Origin: Bacillota bacterium
GTDB lineage: Bacteria > Bacillota > Clostridia > Peptostreptococcales > Anaerovoracaceae
Reading direction: 5' to 3'
NCBI GenBank assembly: GCA_022769485.1
Contig: JALEJU010000017.1
Location: forward strand, 1 to 32,373
DNA: 32,373 nt
The notes below the pieces were generated by a model. That model was given only the letters and a program-made list of their open reading frames with translations. It did not search any database and was not told where the DNA came from. This document shows, in pieces, positions 14,856 through 23,116 of the stretch; position 1 is the stretch's first letter; every line of letters begins with the position of its first letter. Position numbers and translations under genes: made by a program.

Positions 14856-15803
14856 ATGAAATCAATACTGTGCGAACGTCTGGGTATAAAATATCCGATT
14901 TTTCAGGGAGGAATGGCGTGGATTGCCGACGGAAAACTTGCCGCAGCGGTTTCCAATGCCGGAGGCCTGGGAATTATTTCGGCGATGAATGCCGGCCCCG
15001 ACTATCTCCGCCGGGAGATTGCCGCCGCACGTTCTTTAACCGATAAGCCCTTTGGTGTAAACATTATGCTGATGAGTCCGCATGTGGACGAAGTGGCCGA
15101 GGTTGTTGCGGAAGAAAAGATTCCGGTTGTTACCACGGGGGCAGGGCTTCCGGGCAAATATACGGCCCGGTGGAAAGATGCCGGGATTACGGTCATTCCC
15201 GTTGTAGCGTCGGTGGCATACGCAAAAATGGCTGTGAGAGCCGGAGCGGATGCAGTTATTGCAGAGGGAGTGGAGTCCGGCGGACATGTGGGAGAAACTT
15301 CGACGTTGGCTTTAGTTCCGCAGATCTGCGATCGGGTGGATGTGCCGGTAATTGCTGCCGGGGGCATTGCCGACGGGCGCGGAATGGCTGCCAGCTTTAT
15401 GCTGGGAGCCGTAGGCATCCAGATGGGAACGCGTTTTCTCTGCGCTGAGGAATGTCCTGTGCATTCAAACTATAAGGATATGGTGCTTAAAGCCACGGAC
15501 GTTTCCACAGTTGTAACAGGACGGCGTTTTAACGCCTCCGCCTGCCGGTGTCTGAAAAGTTCCTTCAGCAGAGAATATCTCAAGTTGGAATATGCGGCGG
15601 ATACAACGGCGGAAATGATGGAGCAGTATGGTGTCGGCGCTTTCCGAAAGGCAGCGGAGGAAGGAAACGTTGCAGAGGGATGCTTTTTCTGCGGACAGAT
15701 AGCGGGAATGGTTTCAAAAATTCAGCCCGCGGCTGAAATTATTGCGGAAGTTATGGCCGATGCGGAAAAATTGATGAAAGGCTCTGTAATATGGGAAAAA
15801 TAG
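14856..15803 (+). CDS. fabK: Enoyl-ACP reductase II (FabK)
   Basis: FabK is the FMN-dependent enoyl-ACP reductase that completes each elongation cycle, an unrelated alternative to FabI. The 315-residue TIM-barrel sequence has GIKYPIFQGGMAW at the N-terminus, the motif EGVESGGHVG with the conserved His144, and the flavin-phosphate region AAGGIADGRGMAA and LGAVGIQMGTRF. No FabI homologue is in the window. Its end overlaps fabD by 13 bp. GGGGGAA is the ribosome site. Confidence 0.96.
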   Translation: MKSILCERLGIKYPIFQGGMAWIADGKLAAAVSNAGGLGIISAMNAGPDYLRREIAAARSLTDKPFGVNIMLMSPHVDEVAEVVAEEKIPVVTTGAGLPGKYTARWKDAGITVIPVVASVAYAKMAVRAGADAVIAEGVESGGHVGETSTLALVPQICDRVDVPVIAAGGIADGRGMAASFMLGAVGIQMGTRFLCAEECPVHSNYKDMVLKATDVSTVVTGRRFNASACRCLKSSFSREYLKLEYAADTTAEMMEQYGVGAFRKAAEEGNVAEGCFFCGQIAGMVSKIQPAAEIIAEVMADAEKLMKGSVIWEK

Positions 15804-16699
15804 CTTTTGTTTTATCCGGACAGGGAGCGCAGCATCCGGGAATGGGAAAGTCGTTTTATGACGCCTTTTCTTCGGTTCGCGTTTTATTTGATGAAGCGGA
15901 AAAATACCGGCCGGGGACTTTGGAACAATGTTTTTCCGGGACGGAGGAAGAACTCAAACGGACCGAAAATACGCAGCCTTGTCTTTATCTGGCCGATTTG
16001 GCGGCTGCAATTGCATTGACGGAGTGCGGTGTAAAGCCGGAAGCCGCCGCAGGCTTTTCTTTAGGCGAAATCCCGGCGCTTGCTTATGCCGGAGCATTTT
16101 CGTATTCGGATGGTTTTCGGATTGCCTGTATTCGCGGCTGCGAAATGAGTAAAACCGAGCCGGCGGCTATGGCGGCAGTATTAAAGCTTGCGGATTCTGT
16201 AGTTGTTGATACGGTGGCAGAAATTGAAGGTGCCTGGGCGGTGAATTTTAATTCGCCGGGACAGGTGGTGGTATCGTGCAGGCTTGAAAAACTGGAGGAA
16301 GTCAAGGCGCGGCTGAAAGAAGCAGGAGGCAATATCCTTCCGTTGAAAGTGGGAGGAGGCTTTCATTCTCCGCTGATGCTTCCCGCGGCGGAACGGTTCG
16401 CGGAGGCGCTTGAGGCGTTTGAAATCCGTATGCCGTCTTTACCGGTTTATGCGGACAGAACGGCTGCGGTTTATGGGGAAAATCCGAAAGCGGAGCTTCC
16501 CCGCCAGATTGCCAGTCCTGTGTTATGGTCAAAATTGATTTCCAACATGGCGCAGGATGGATTTGACACGTTTGTGGAGGTCGGAGTGGGGAAAACACTT
16601 ACGGGCTTGATTCGCCGTATTTTACCCGCCGCAAAGCTTTATACGGTTACAAATGCGGAAGAAGCACAGGCGGCGGCAGAGGAGATCAAAAATGTTTAA
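15791..16699 (+). CDS. fabD: Malonyl-CoA:ACP transacylase (FabD)
   Basis: FabD moves malonyl groups from CoA to ACP. The 302-residue protein has the nucleophile elbow GFSLGE with Ser90 (GHSLGE in most homologues), the active-site His192 in GGFHSPLM, and the early QGAQHPGMG loop. Phe replacing the His before the nucleophile is a mild departure. The gene overlaps fabK upstream by 13 bp and fabG downstream by 8 bp. Confidence 0.95.
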   Translation: MGKIAFVLSGQGAQHPGMGKSFYDAFSSVRVLFDEAEKYRPGTLEQCFSGTEEELKRTENTQPCLYLADLAAAIALTECGVKPEAAAGFSLGEIPALAYAGAFSYSDGFRIACIRGCEMSKTEPAAMAAVLKLADSVVVDTVAEIEGAWAVNFNSPGQVVVSCRLEKLEEVKARLKEAGGNILPLKVGGGFHSPLMLPAAERFAEALEAFEIRMPSLPVYADRTAAVYGENPKAELPRQIASPVLWSKLISNMAQDGFDTFVEVGVGKTLTGLIRRILPAAKLYTVTNAEEAQAAAEEIKNV

Positions 16700-17423
16700 A
16701 GGAAAAACAGTGGTAATAACAGGCGGCAGCCGTGGGATCGGAGCTGCAGCCGCTGAAAAGTTTGCTGAAAACGGTGCGGATGTGGCTTTGATTTATGCCG
16801 GAAACGCGGAAAGAGCCGGCGCGGTGCTCCGCGCTTGCAGAGAATTCGGCGTAAAAGCAGAAGCGTACCAATGCGACGTATCTGATTTTTCGGCTGTCTC
16901 CGAGACCTTTAAATCCATTTTGTCCGACTTCGGCACGATTGATGTTCTTGTAAATAACGCAGGAATCACATGCGACAGATTGATGCCCATGATGAAGGAG
17001 GACGAGTTTGATAAAGTGATCGACACCAATTTAAAGGGTGCGTTCAATACGATAAAACAGGTTTATTCTGTCTTTATGCGCAAACGCTCCGGAAAGATCG
17101 TCAATATTTCGTCAGTGGTAGGGCTTACCGGGAACCCCGGACAGGTGAATTATGCGGCGTCGAAAGCCGGAATCATCGGATTGACAAAATCTGTAGCCAA
17201 GGAATTGGCTTCCCGGGGAGTATGCTGCAATGCTGTGGCTCCCGGATTTATAGAGACGGATATGACAGCCTCTCTAAAGGACAATCCGTTAAAATCTCAA
17301 ATTCCCATGGGACGCACGGGAAAACCTGAGGATGTAGCGAATGTGGTATTGTTTTTAGCTTCGCCCATGGCAGATTATATAACAGGCGAAGTGGTTCAGG
17401 TCGACGGCGGCCTGGCAATGTAA
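16692..17423 (+). CDS. fabG: 3-oxoacyl-ACP reductase (FabG)
   Basis: FabG is the NADPH-dependent short-chain dehydrogenase that reduces beta-ketoacyl-ACP. The 243-residue sequence has the nucleotide loop TGGSRGIG (10-17), NNAG (88-91), and the catalytic Ser141 (NISSVVG), Tyr154 and Lys158 (YAASK). It ends with the FabG-typical ITGEVVQVDGGLAM. The ATG at 16692 is chosen because GAGGAG lies just before it and homology starts at MFKGKTVVITGG. An upstream in-frame start would add 13 basic residues unlike the family. Confidence 0.96.
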   Translation: MFKGKTVVITGGSRGIGAAAAEKFAENGADVALIYAGNAERAGAVLRACREFGVKAEAYQCDVSDFSAVSETFKSILSDFGTIDVLVNNAGITCDRLMPMMKEDEFDKVIDTNLKGAFNTIKQVYSVFMRKRSGKIVNISSVVGLTGNPGQVNYAASKAGIIGLTKSVAKELASRGVCCNAVAPGFIETDMTASLKDNPLKSQIPMGRTGKPEDVANVVLFLASPMADYITGEVVQVDGGLAM

Positions 17424-17442
17424 GGAAAGAAGGGTATCGCAA

Positions 17443-18675
17443 ATGAGCAGAGTAGTAGTAACAGGTATGGGTGCGGTGACTCCCGTAGGAAATACCGTTC
17501 AGGAGTTTTGGGATGCGTTGAAGTCCGGGAAAAACGGAATCGCACCTATCACATACTTTGATACTGCGGATTCCAAATGTACGCTTGCAGCGGAAATTAA
17601 AGGTTTTGATCCGTTATGCTGCATGGATAAAGCTACTGTGAATCGAACCGATCCGTTTGTCCGCTATGCTCTCTGGGCATGTATGCAGGCGGTGGAAATG
17701 AGCGGAATCGAAGAAGCTGTTTCCAAGGAACAGTTAGGTGTGTACTTTGGATCCGGAATCGGCGGATTTCAAACCGTGTGCAAGGAGCATGCCGTCATGC
17801 TGGAAAAAGGGGGGCGCCGTGTTTCTCCGCTGTTTATTCAGAAGATGATATCCAACATGGCCGCCGGTACGGTGGCGATTCGATTTGGAGCAAAAGGACC
17901 GGCAATCTCCGTTTCTACAGCTTGTGCCACGGGCACTACTGCCGTAGGCGAAGCGTACCGCGCGGTAAAGCACGGTTATGCGAAGGCGGTTATCTGCGGC
18001 GGAAGCGAGGCGGCAATTACGCCCTTTGCAGTCGCAGGTTTCGGCGCATGTCAGACTTTGTCCAATGCTGCGAATCCGGAGGAAGGCAGTCTTCCTTTTG
18101 ACTCGCGCCGGGGAGGCTTTGTTATGGGTGAAGGCGCAGGTGCGCTGATCCTGGAGGAATACGAACATGCAAAAGCGCGGGGTGCTAAGATGTATGCGGA
18201 AGTTATCGGATACGGCTCTACTTGTGATGCGTATCATGTAACAGCCCCCGATCCGGAGGCGGAAGCCAGTTCCAGGGCAATTGCGGACGCCGCTGCGGAA
18301 ATAAGAGACGTTGCTCCCGATAGAATTTATTACAATGCTCACGGAACGGGAACGCAGCTGAACGATGTTTCGGAAACCCTTGCGCTGAAAAAGGTGTTCG
18401 GCCAGGACGCTTATAAACTTCATATCAGCTCGACGAAATCCATGACAGGGCATATGTTGGGGGCGGCGGGAGCCGTAGAGGCCATAGCCGCTGTACATGC
18501 ATTGAATGACGGAATTGTTCCGCCCACAATAAATCTGAAAAGTCCGGATGCAGCCTGCGATCTTGATTATACGCCGGAAACGGCGTTAAAGACACCTTTG
18601 GATGCAGCGATATCTGCTTCTTTTGGTTTCGGAGGGCATAATGCCTGCATTGCGTTTAAACGCATGGATGAATAG
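17443..18675 (+). CDS. fabF: Beta-ketoacyl-ACP synthase II (FabF)
   Basis: FabF condenses acyl-ACP with malonyl-ACP for chain elongation. The 410-residue protein shows the Cys-His-His triad: Cys161 in STACATGT, the His of NAHGTGT and the His of MTGHMLGAAG. It also has N-terminal RVVVTGMGAVTPVG and C-terminal FGFGGHNA. Length is normal. Only one FabF is in the operon. It ends immediately before an in-frame ATG in the accB leader. Confidence 0.97.
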   Translation: MSRVVVTGMGAVTPVGNTVQEFWDALKSGKNGIAPITYFDTADSKCTLAAEIKGFDPLCCMDKATVNRTDPFVRYALWACMQAVEMSGIEEAVSKEQLGVYFGSGIGGFQTVCKEHAVMLEKGGRRVSPLFIQKMISNMAAGTVAIRFGAKGPAISVSTACATGTTAVGEAYRAVKHGYAKAVICGGSEAAITPFAVAGFGACQTLSNAANPEEGSLPFDSRRGGFVMGEGAGALILEEYEHAKARGAKMYAEVIGYGSTCDAYHVTAPDPEAEASSRAIADAAAEIRDVAPDRIYYNAHGTGTQLNDVSETLALKKVFGQDAYKLHISSTKSMTGHMLGAAGAVEAIAAVHALNDGIVPPTINLKSPDAACDLDYTPETALKTPLDAAISASFGFGGHNACIAFKRMDE

Positions 18676-18690
18676 ATGAAGGGGATAACT

Positions 18691-19119
18691 ATGGATACAA
18701 AAACCATAAGAGAACTTGCGGCGATTCTGCGGGAACATGATCTTCAGCGTATAAATATAAGTGAAAATAATGTGCATATCAGCATTGAGGCAAAAGGCGG
18801 GAGCACTGAGTCTATGTCGGTATCTGACAATACGTCATTTCCAAAATCCGAATCTTCTGATGCTGTTGTGAGTACAGAGTATGCGGGCGCGGTGAAGAGT
18901 CCTTTGGTAGGTACGGTTTATCTCAGACCGGATCCGGAATCCCAGCCTTATGTAACGGTTGGAAGCAAAGTAACAAAGGGCGACGTCCTGTGTTTGGTCG
19001 AAGCCATGAAAATGTACAATGATATTTATGCCGACCGTTCCGGTACGATTGCGGAAATCTGCGTTGTTAACGGACAGAATGTGGAATACGGACAGGCTTT
19101 ATTTGTTATAGAGGAATAA
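18691..19119 (+). CDS. accB: Biotin carboxyl carrier protein (AccB)
   Basis: AccB carries biotin between the biotin carboxylase and the carboxyltransferase of acetyl-CoA carboxylase. The 142-residue protein ends in a biotinyl domain with EAMKM, where Lys107 is the biotinylated residue. It is preceded by an N-terminal helix (TIRELAAILREHDLQRI) and a Ser/Glu-rich linker. The ATG at 18691 is preferred because AGGGGA lies just upstream of it; the ATG at 18676 directly after the fabF stop has no ribosome site. Confidence 0.95.
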   Translation: MDTKTIRELAAILREHDLQRINISENNVHISIEAKGGSTESMSVSDNTSFPKSESSDAVVSTEYAGAVKSPLVGTVYLRPDPESQPYVTVGSKVTKGDVLCLVEAMKMYNDIYADRSGTIAEICVVNGQNVEYGQALFVIEE

Positions 19120-19123
19120 AGAA

Positions 19124-19561
19124 ATGCAACGAGATGAAATTGAAAAAATTTTGCCCCATCGGGATGGCATGCTTCTCATCGATGAGGTAGAGGTATCTGA
19201 AGGCATTGCTCATGCAAAGAAAACGATTCGGCCGGAAGAGTGGTTTCTGCAGGGACATTTTCCGGGTGACCCTATCGTTCCGGGTGTGATTCTGTGCGAA
19301 ATTATGGCGCAGTCCACCTGCGCCCTGCTGGGTGAAGAGGCAGGCGGAAATATTTCCACCTATCTTACGGGGCTGGATAAAGCGCGGTTTCGTAATCCCG
19401 TTCGTCCGGGAGACACCCTTGAAATCACGGCTTCCATTACCAGATCGAAAGATAATTTTTATTTTGCTAAAGGCGAGGGGAGAGTCGGCGGAAAGCTGTG
19501 TGTAAGCGCCGAATATTCCTTTGTCATAGAAAGACATTCGGAGAAATGTGATGTTTTCTAA
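19124..19561 (+). CDS. fabZ: 3-hydroxyacyl-ACP dehydratase (FabZ)
   Basis: FabZ dehydrates 3-hydroxyacyl-ACP to trans-2-enoyl-ACP. The 145-residue hot-dog-fold protein has the catalytic His45 in QGHFPGDPIVPGV and Glu59 in LCEIMAQ, and an N-terminal ILPHRDGMLLID. It is the only dehydratase in the operon. No FabA, FabM or second FabZ/FabN is seen, so the route to unsaturated fatty acids is not visible here. It lies just after accB and overlaps accC by 11 bp. Confidence 0.96.
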   Translation: MQRDEIEKILPHRDGMLLIDEVEVSEGIAHAKKTIRPEEWFLQGHFPGDPIVPGVILCEIMAQSTCALLGEEAGGNISTYLTGLDKARFRNPVRPGDTLEITASITRSKDNFYFAKGEGRVGGKLCVSAEYSFVIERHSEKCDVF

Positions 19562-20876
19562 AATCCTTATCGCAAATCGCGGCGAAATTGCTTTGCGGAT
19601 CATTCGAGCCTGTAAGGAAATGGGAATTGAAACCGTTGCGGTTTATTCGGAGGCGGATGAAAATTCATTGCCCGTTGCGCTTGCAGATGAACGCATCTGT
19701 ATCGGCGCAGCTTCCGTGTCGGAAAGTTATCTCAATAAAAAGAATATTATTGCCGCCGCGGAAATTACGGGTGCAGAGGCGATTCATCCCGGATATGGTT
19801 TTTTATCGGAAAATGCGGATTTTGCTGATGAATGTGAAAAAAACGGCATTGTATTTATCGGGCCGTCATCTAAAATCATGCGTTTGATGGGAGATAAGGA
19901 AAATGCCAGAAGCACCATGCTGAAGATTGGCGTTCCGGTGGCTCCGGGAACCGGGATTCTTAAAAAATCCGATGATCCGGCTGCCCTTGCAGCGGATATC
20001 GGTTATCCGCTGCTGGTGAAAGCTGCGGCAGGCGGCGGTGGAAAAGGCATTCGGTTGGTGAACTGTGAAAGCGAGCTTTTGCCGGCTGTTTCATCGGCAT
20101 CTGCGGAGGCTAAGGGTGCCTTTGGAGACGGTTCTGTTTTTCTTGAAAAGTATCTTACCGATGTACGCCATGTAGAAATGCAGATTATAGCTGACAGCTG
20201 CGGCAATGTTGTTTGTTTGGGCGAACGGGATTGCTCTCTGCAGAAGAAAAAACAAAAAGTTCTGGAGGAAGCTCCGTGCCCTTCGCTTTCGGAAGATCTG
20301 CGCCGCAAGATGATGGACTGTGCTGTTCGAATCGTAAGAGAAACTTCTTACACAAATGTGGGAACAGTGGAATTTCTGCTTACGCCGGACGGAGAATTTT
20401 ATTTTATGGAAATGAATACCCGTCTGCAGGTAGAGCATCCCATTACGGAGGAAACCAGCGGCATCGACCTTGTAAAATGGCAGATACGAACTGCCGCGAA
20501 AATGCCGCTTTCGTTTAAGCAGGAAGATTTACAGTTAAAGGGCTGTTCTCTCGAATGCCGCATAACAGCGAAAACGACCGGGACAATTACTTTCTTCCAT
20601 GGACCGGGAGGAGCCCGGGTGCGCTTCGATTCCGCCCTTGTAGACGGGATGACGGTTCTTCCTTACTACGATCCGCTGCTGGGCAAATTGATTGTTTTTG
20701 CTGAGACCAGAGAAGAAGCAGTGCGCAAAATGGAAACAGCGCTGTGTGAAATTGCTATCGAGGGAATTGAAACAAATATAAACGATTTGCTGATGCTTGT
20801 ACGAAGTCCGGGCTTTGTTTCCGGAGCGTACAACACGGCATATATTGCGGAATTGGAGGATGACAGTGAGAAATAA
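19551..20876 (+). CDS. accC: Acetyl-CoA carboxylase biotin carboxylase (AccC)
   Basis: AccC is an ATP-grasp enzyme that carboxylates biotin on AccB. The 441-residue sequence has FSKILIANRGEIALRIIRA, HPGYGFLSENADFA, the glycine-rich ATP lid loop AAAGGGGKGI, GERDCSLQKKKQKVLEE, and MEMNTRLQVEHPITEE. After ECRITA it goes almost directly to GTITFFHGPGG; the usual acidic and FxPSP segment is about seven residues shorter. The ATG at 19551 is preferred over a GTG 3 bp earlier since GGAGA lies 6 nt upstream. The gene overlaps fabZ by 11 bp and accD by 11 bp. Confidence 0.96.
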   Translation: MFSKILIANRGEIALRIIRACKEMGIETVAVYSEADENSLPVALADERICIGAASVSESYLNKKNIIAAAEITGAEAIHPGYGFLSENADFADECEKNGIVFIGPSSKIMRLMGDKENARSTMLKIGVPVAPGTGILKKSDDPAALAADIGYPLLVKAAAGGGGKGIRLVNCESELLPAVSSASAEAKGAFGDGSVFLEKYLTDVRHVEMQIIADSCGNVVCLGERDCSLQKKKQKVLEEAPCPSLSEDLRRKMMDCAVRIVRETSYTNVGTVEFLLTPDGEFYFMEMNTRLQVEHPITEETSGIDLVKWQIRTAAKMPLSFKQEDLQLKGCSLECRITAKTTGTITFFHGPGGARVRFDSALVDGMTVLPYYDPLLGKLIVFAETREEAVRKMETALCEIAIEGIETNINDLLMLVRSPGFVSGAYNTAYIAELEDDSEK

Positions 20877-21717
20877 TCTTGCAGAACTCTTTCGCAAATC
20901 TATGAATGCGCTGGAAAAAGGCGGCATTACGGCAGTGCCCGGGGAGAAGATCGTATGCCCGTCCTGTAAACGTATGAGCGTAAAAAAGGCGCTTCAAAAA
21001 GACGGCATGGTATGCCGCTGCGGGTATCATTTTCGTCTTACAGCGCGGGAGAGAATAAGTCTTATATTTGATAAAGAAAATAATCACGAGCTTTTTGCCG
21101 GGATTCGTTCTTCTGATCCGTTGGCATTTCCGGGATACGCAGGCAAGCTTGCTGCCGCGGGAGCTTCTTCCGGCGAGCGGGAGGCTGTAGTATGCGGAGT
21201 CGGTATGATTCGCGGGAAAAAATGCGCCTATTTTGTTATGGACACCAATTTCATGATGGCCAGCATGGGATCCGCGGTAGGTGAAAAAATTACCCGGCTG
21301 TTTGAGTTTGCGGCGAAGAATAAGCTTCCGGTTATAGGCTTTACCGCGTCCGGAGGGGCAAGGATGCAGGAGGGCGTATTGTCTCTTATGCAGATGGCAA
21401 AAGTATCCGGAGCGGTCAAAAAACATTCGGACAAAGGGCTGCTTTATATAACCGTTTTGACGGATCCCACTACCGGGGGAGTAACCGCAAGCTTTGCCAT
21501 GCAGGGAGATATTATTTTATCGGAGCCGGGAGCTCTTGTGGGCTTTGCGGGAAAGCGCATCATCGAGCAGACTACGGGTACCACACTTCCGGACTCTTTT
21601 CAGAAAGCGGAGTTTGTATTGGAGCATGGATTTATTGACGCCGTAATTCCGCGGACGAAGCTGCGGATAAAGCTTGCGCAGCTGCTTTATTTTCATGAAA
21701 ATGAGGTGCAGGAATGA
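20866..21717 (+). CDS. accD: Acetyl-CoA carboxylase carboxyltransferase beta (AccD)
   Basis: AccD, with AccA, transfers the carboxyl group from biotin to acetyl-CoA. The 283-residue protein has an N-terminal zinc ribbon and a crotonase-like domain (GFTASGGARMQEGVLSLMQMAK, TDPTTGGVTASFAMQGD, AEFVLEHGFIDAVIPR). The ribbon reads C-x2-C (31-34), x15, then Cys50-Arg-Cys52, one residue short of the usual second C-x2-C. I place the start at GTG 20866 because GGAGG (20855-20859) lies 6 nt before it; an ATG at 20860 would be only 0 nt from that site. It overlaps accC by 11 bp and accA by 4 bp. Confidence 0.94.
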   Translation: MRNNLAELFRKSMNALEKGGITAVPGEKIVCPSCKRMSVKKALQKDGMVCRCGYHFRLTARERISLIFDKENNHELFAGIRSSDPLAFPGYAGKLAAAGASSGEREAVVCGVGMIRGKKCAYFVMDTNFMMASMGSAVGEKITRLFEFAAKNKLPVIGFTASGGARMQEGVLSLMQMAKVSGAVKKHSDKGLLYITVLTDPTTGGVTASFAMQGDIILSEPGALVGFAGKRIIEQTTGTTLPDSFQKAEFVLEHGFIDAVIPRTKLRIKLAQLLYFHENEVQE

Positions 21718-22502
21718 CTGCTTATGAAAAATTAAAAGAAGCGCGGAGCCAGAACCGGCCTACTGCTTCCGCATATATATCAAAGCTTATTACCGACCCT
21801 ATCGAATTTCACGGAGACCGCTGTTTTGGAGACGATCCCGCGATTATCGGCGGGGTGGGACTTTTGGGCAACATCCCCGTGACTTATATAGCCACGGAGA
21901 GAGGTACCGCTACAGAGGAAAGGATTAAACGCAATTTCGGCTGTCCAAAGCCGGAGGGGTATCGAAAAGCTCTTCGCCTGATGAAGCAGGCTGAAAAATT
22001 TCATCGCCCCGTAATAACTTTAGTGGATACTTCGGGCGCTTTTTGCGGAAAAGATGCAGAAGAACGCGGGCAGGGACAGGCGATTGCGGAAAACCTTGCA
22101 TGTATGATGGGACTTCGTACGCCGATAATCGCTGTAATTATCGGCGAAGGTGAAAGCGGCGGCGCTTTGGGAATCGCCGTTGCAGACAGGGTATATATGC
22201 TGGAAAATGCGGTATATTCCGTGATTTCTCCGGAGGGGTGCGCAAGTATTTTATGGAAAGACAGTTCCCGCGCTCCGGAGATGGCCGAAAATCTGAAAAT
22301 TACAGCGAAATACATGAAAAAATTCGGCATTGCCGAGCGTATTATTCCGGAGCAGTTTGATCGCTTTCACGCCATGTGCGGAGAAATGAAAAAAATCCTG
22401 TACCATGATATTATGCTGCTGAAAGAAAAATCCTGCGATACGCTGCTGGAAGAGCGGTACGCCCGTTTCCGAAGAATCGGAAGGGTGGATAAATCTGTAT
22501 AG
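21714..22502 (+). CDS. accA: Acetyl-CoA carboxylase carboxyltransferase alpha (AccA)
   Basis: AccA pairs with AccD to make malonyl-CoA. The 262-residue protein shows the family core: DPIEFHGDRCFGDDPAIIGG, FGCPKPEGYRKALRLMKQAEKF, VDTSGAFCGKDAEERGQGQAIAENL, GEGESGGALGIAVADRVYMLE and SVISPEGCASILWKD. It lacks most of the N-terminal helical extension of the longer proteobacterial form, as is usual in Firmicutes. It overlaps accD by 4 bp and ends the operon. No clear terminator follows, so some read-through into argR is possible. Confidence 0.95.
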   Translation: MTAYEKLKEARSQNRPTASAYISKLITDPIEFHGDRCFGDDPAIIGGVGLLGNIPVTYIATERGTATEERIKRNFGCPKPEGYRKALRLMKQAEKFHRPVITLVDTSGAFCGKDAEERGQGQAIAENLACMMGLRTPIIAVIIGEGESGGALGIAVADRVYMLENAVYSVISPEGCASILWKDSSRAPEMAENLKITAKYMKKFGIAERIIPEQFDRFHAMCGEMKKILYHDIMLLKEKSCDTLLEERYARFRRIGRVDKSV

Positions 22503-22553
22503 CTCATCTTCGGGATGCGATTTCCAAAAATTTCAAATTTGAAGAGTTTGTGC

Positions 22554-22582
22554 TTGCGAATAAAAGGAAAGATTGGTATAAT
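22554..22582 (+). promoter_or_regulatory. Sigma-A-type promoter of argR-recN
   Basis: TTGCGA (22554-22559) and a perfect TATAAT (22577-22582) are 17 bp apart. The predicted start leaves a leader of about 60 nt. A short palindrome ATGAAATTCAT (22599-22609) in the leader recalls ARG-box half-sites, but the spacing differs from known boxes, so autoregulation is only a possibility. Confidence 0.65.
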
Positions 22583-22651
22583 TATAAATACTATCGAGAT
22601 GAAATTCATTGGAAAAGAGGCGCAGGCCCTACAGGGAAAAGGAGCTATTTT

Positions 22652-23104
22652 ATGAGATATTCCAGGCAGAATAAAATCCTTGATTTGATTGCAGCTTACG
22701 ACGTGGAAACACAGGATCAGCTGGTTACCCTTTTAAATGAAAACGGATACCAGGTTACTCAGGCAACCGTGTCCCGTGACATTAAAGAACTGCAGCTGAT
22801 CAAAACACAGACCAGCGCGGGACGGTATAAATATGCAGTCGCGGCGCCTCAGGAGCAGCCTGTATCCGACCGTTTTGTAAAAATCTTTCGGGAAACCATT
22901 AAATCAGTACAGGCTTCCGGAAATATAATCGTTGTAAAAACGTTGTCCGGCTGTGCCAATGCAGCGGCAGAGGCTATTGACACTATGGATTTTTCCGGCA
23001 TTGTGGGATCTCTTGCAGGCGATAATACCATTTTTCTGGTTGTAAGCGAAAATATTGATGCCAATGAATTAGTAAACCAGTTTAGGGATATGCTGAATGC
23101 ATAA
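22652..23104 (+). CDS. argR: Arginine repressor ArgR
   Basis: ArgR is the hexameric arginine-responsive regulator of arginine metabolism genes. The 150-residue protein has the N-terminal winged helix-turn-helix (QVTQATVSRDIKELQLIK, about 34-51). The C-terminal oligomerisation and arginine-binding domain contains GSLAGDNTIFLV (119-130), close to the usual GTIAGDDT motif. The ATG at 22652 follows AAGGAG and begins MRYSRQNKI as expected; an in-frame upstream start lacks support. Pairing with recN downstream is common in Firmicutes. Confidence 0.95.
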   Translation: MRYSRQNKILDLIAAYDVETQDQLVTLLNENGYQVTQATVSRDIKELQLIKTQTSAGRYKYAVAAPQEQPVSDRFVKIFRETIKSVQASGNIIVVKTLSGCANAAAEAIDTMDFSGIVGSLAGDNTIFLVVSENIDANELVNQFRDMLNA

Positions 23105-23116
23105 AAGAGGGTTGCT

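Noticed and set aside
22503..22520. CATC-loop-GATG hairpin after accA as a terminator
   Set aside because: The stem is only four to five pairs and no T-run follows.
22532..22543. Perfect palindrome TTCAAATTTGAA before argR, reminiscent of a FabT-type site
   Set aside because: A 12-bp palindrome is expected several times by chance in a window this size, the half-site order is inverted relative to the FabT box, and it lies after, not before, the fatty acid genes.
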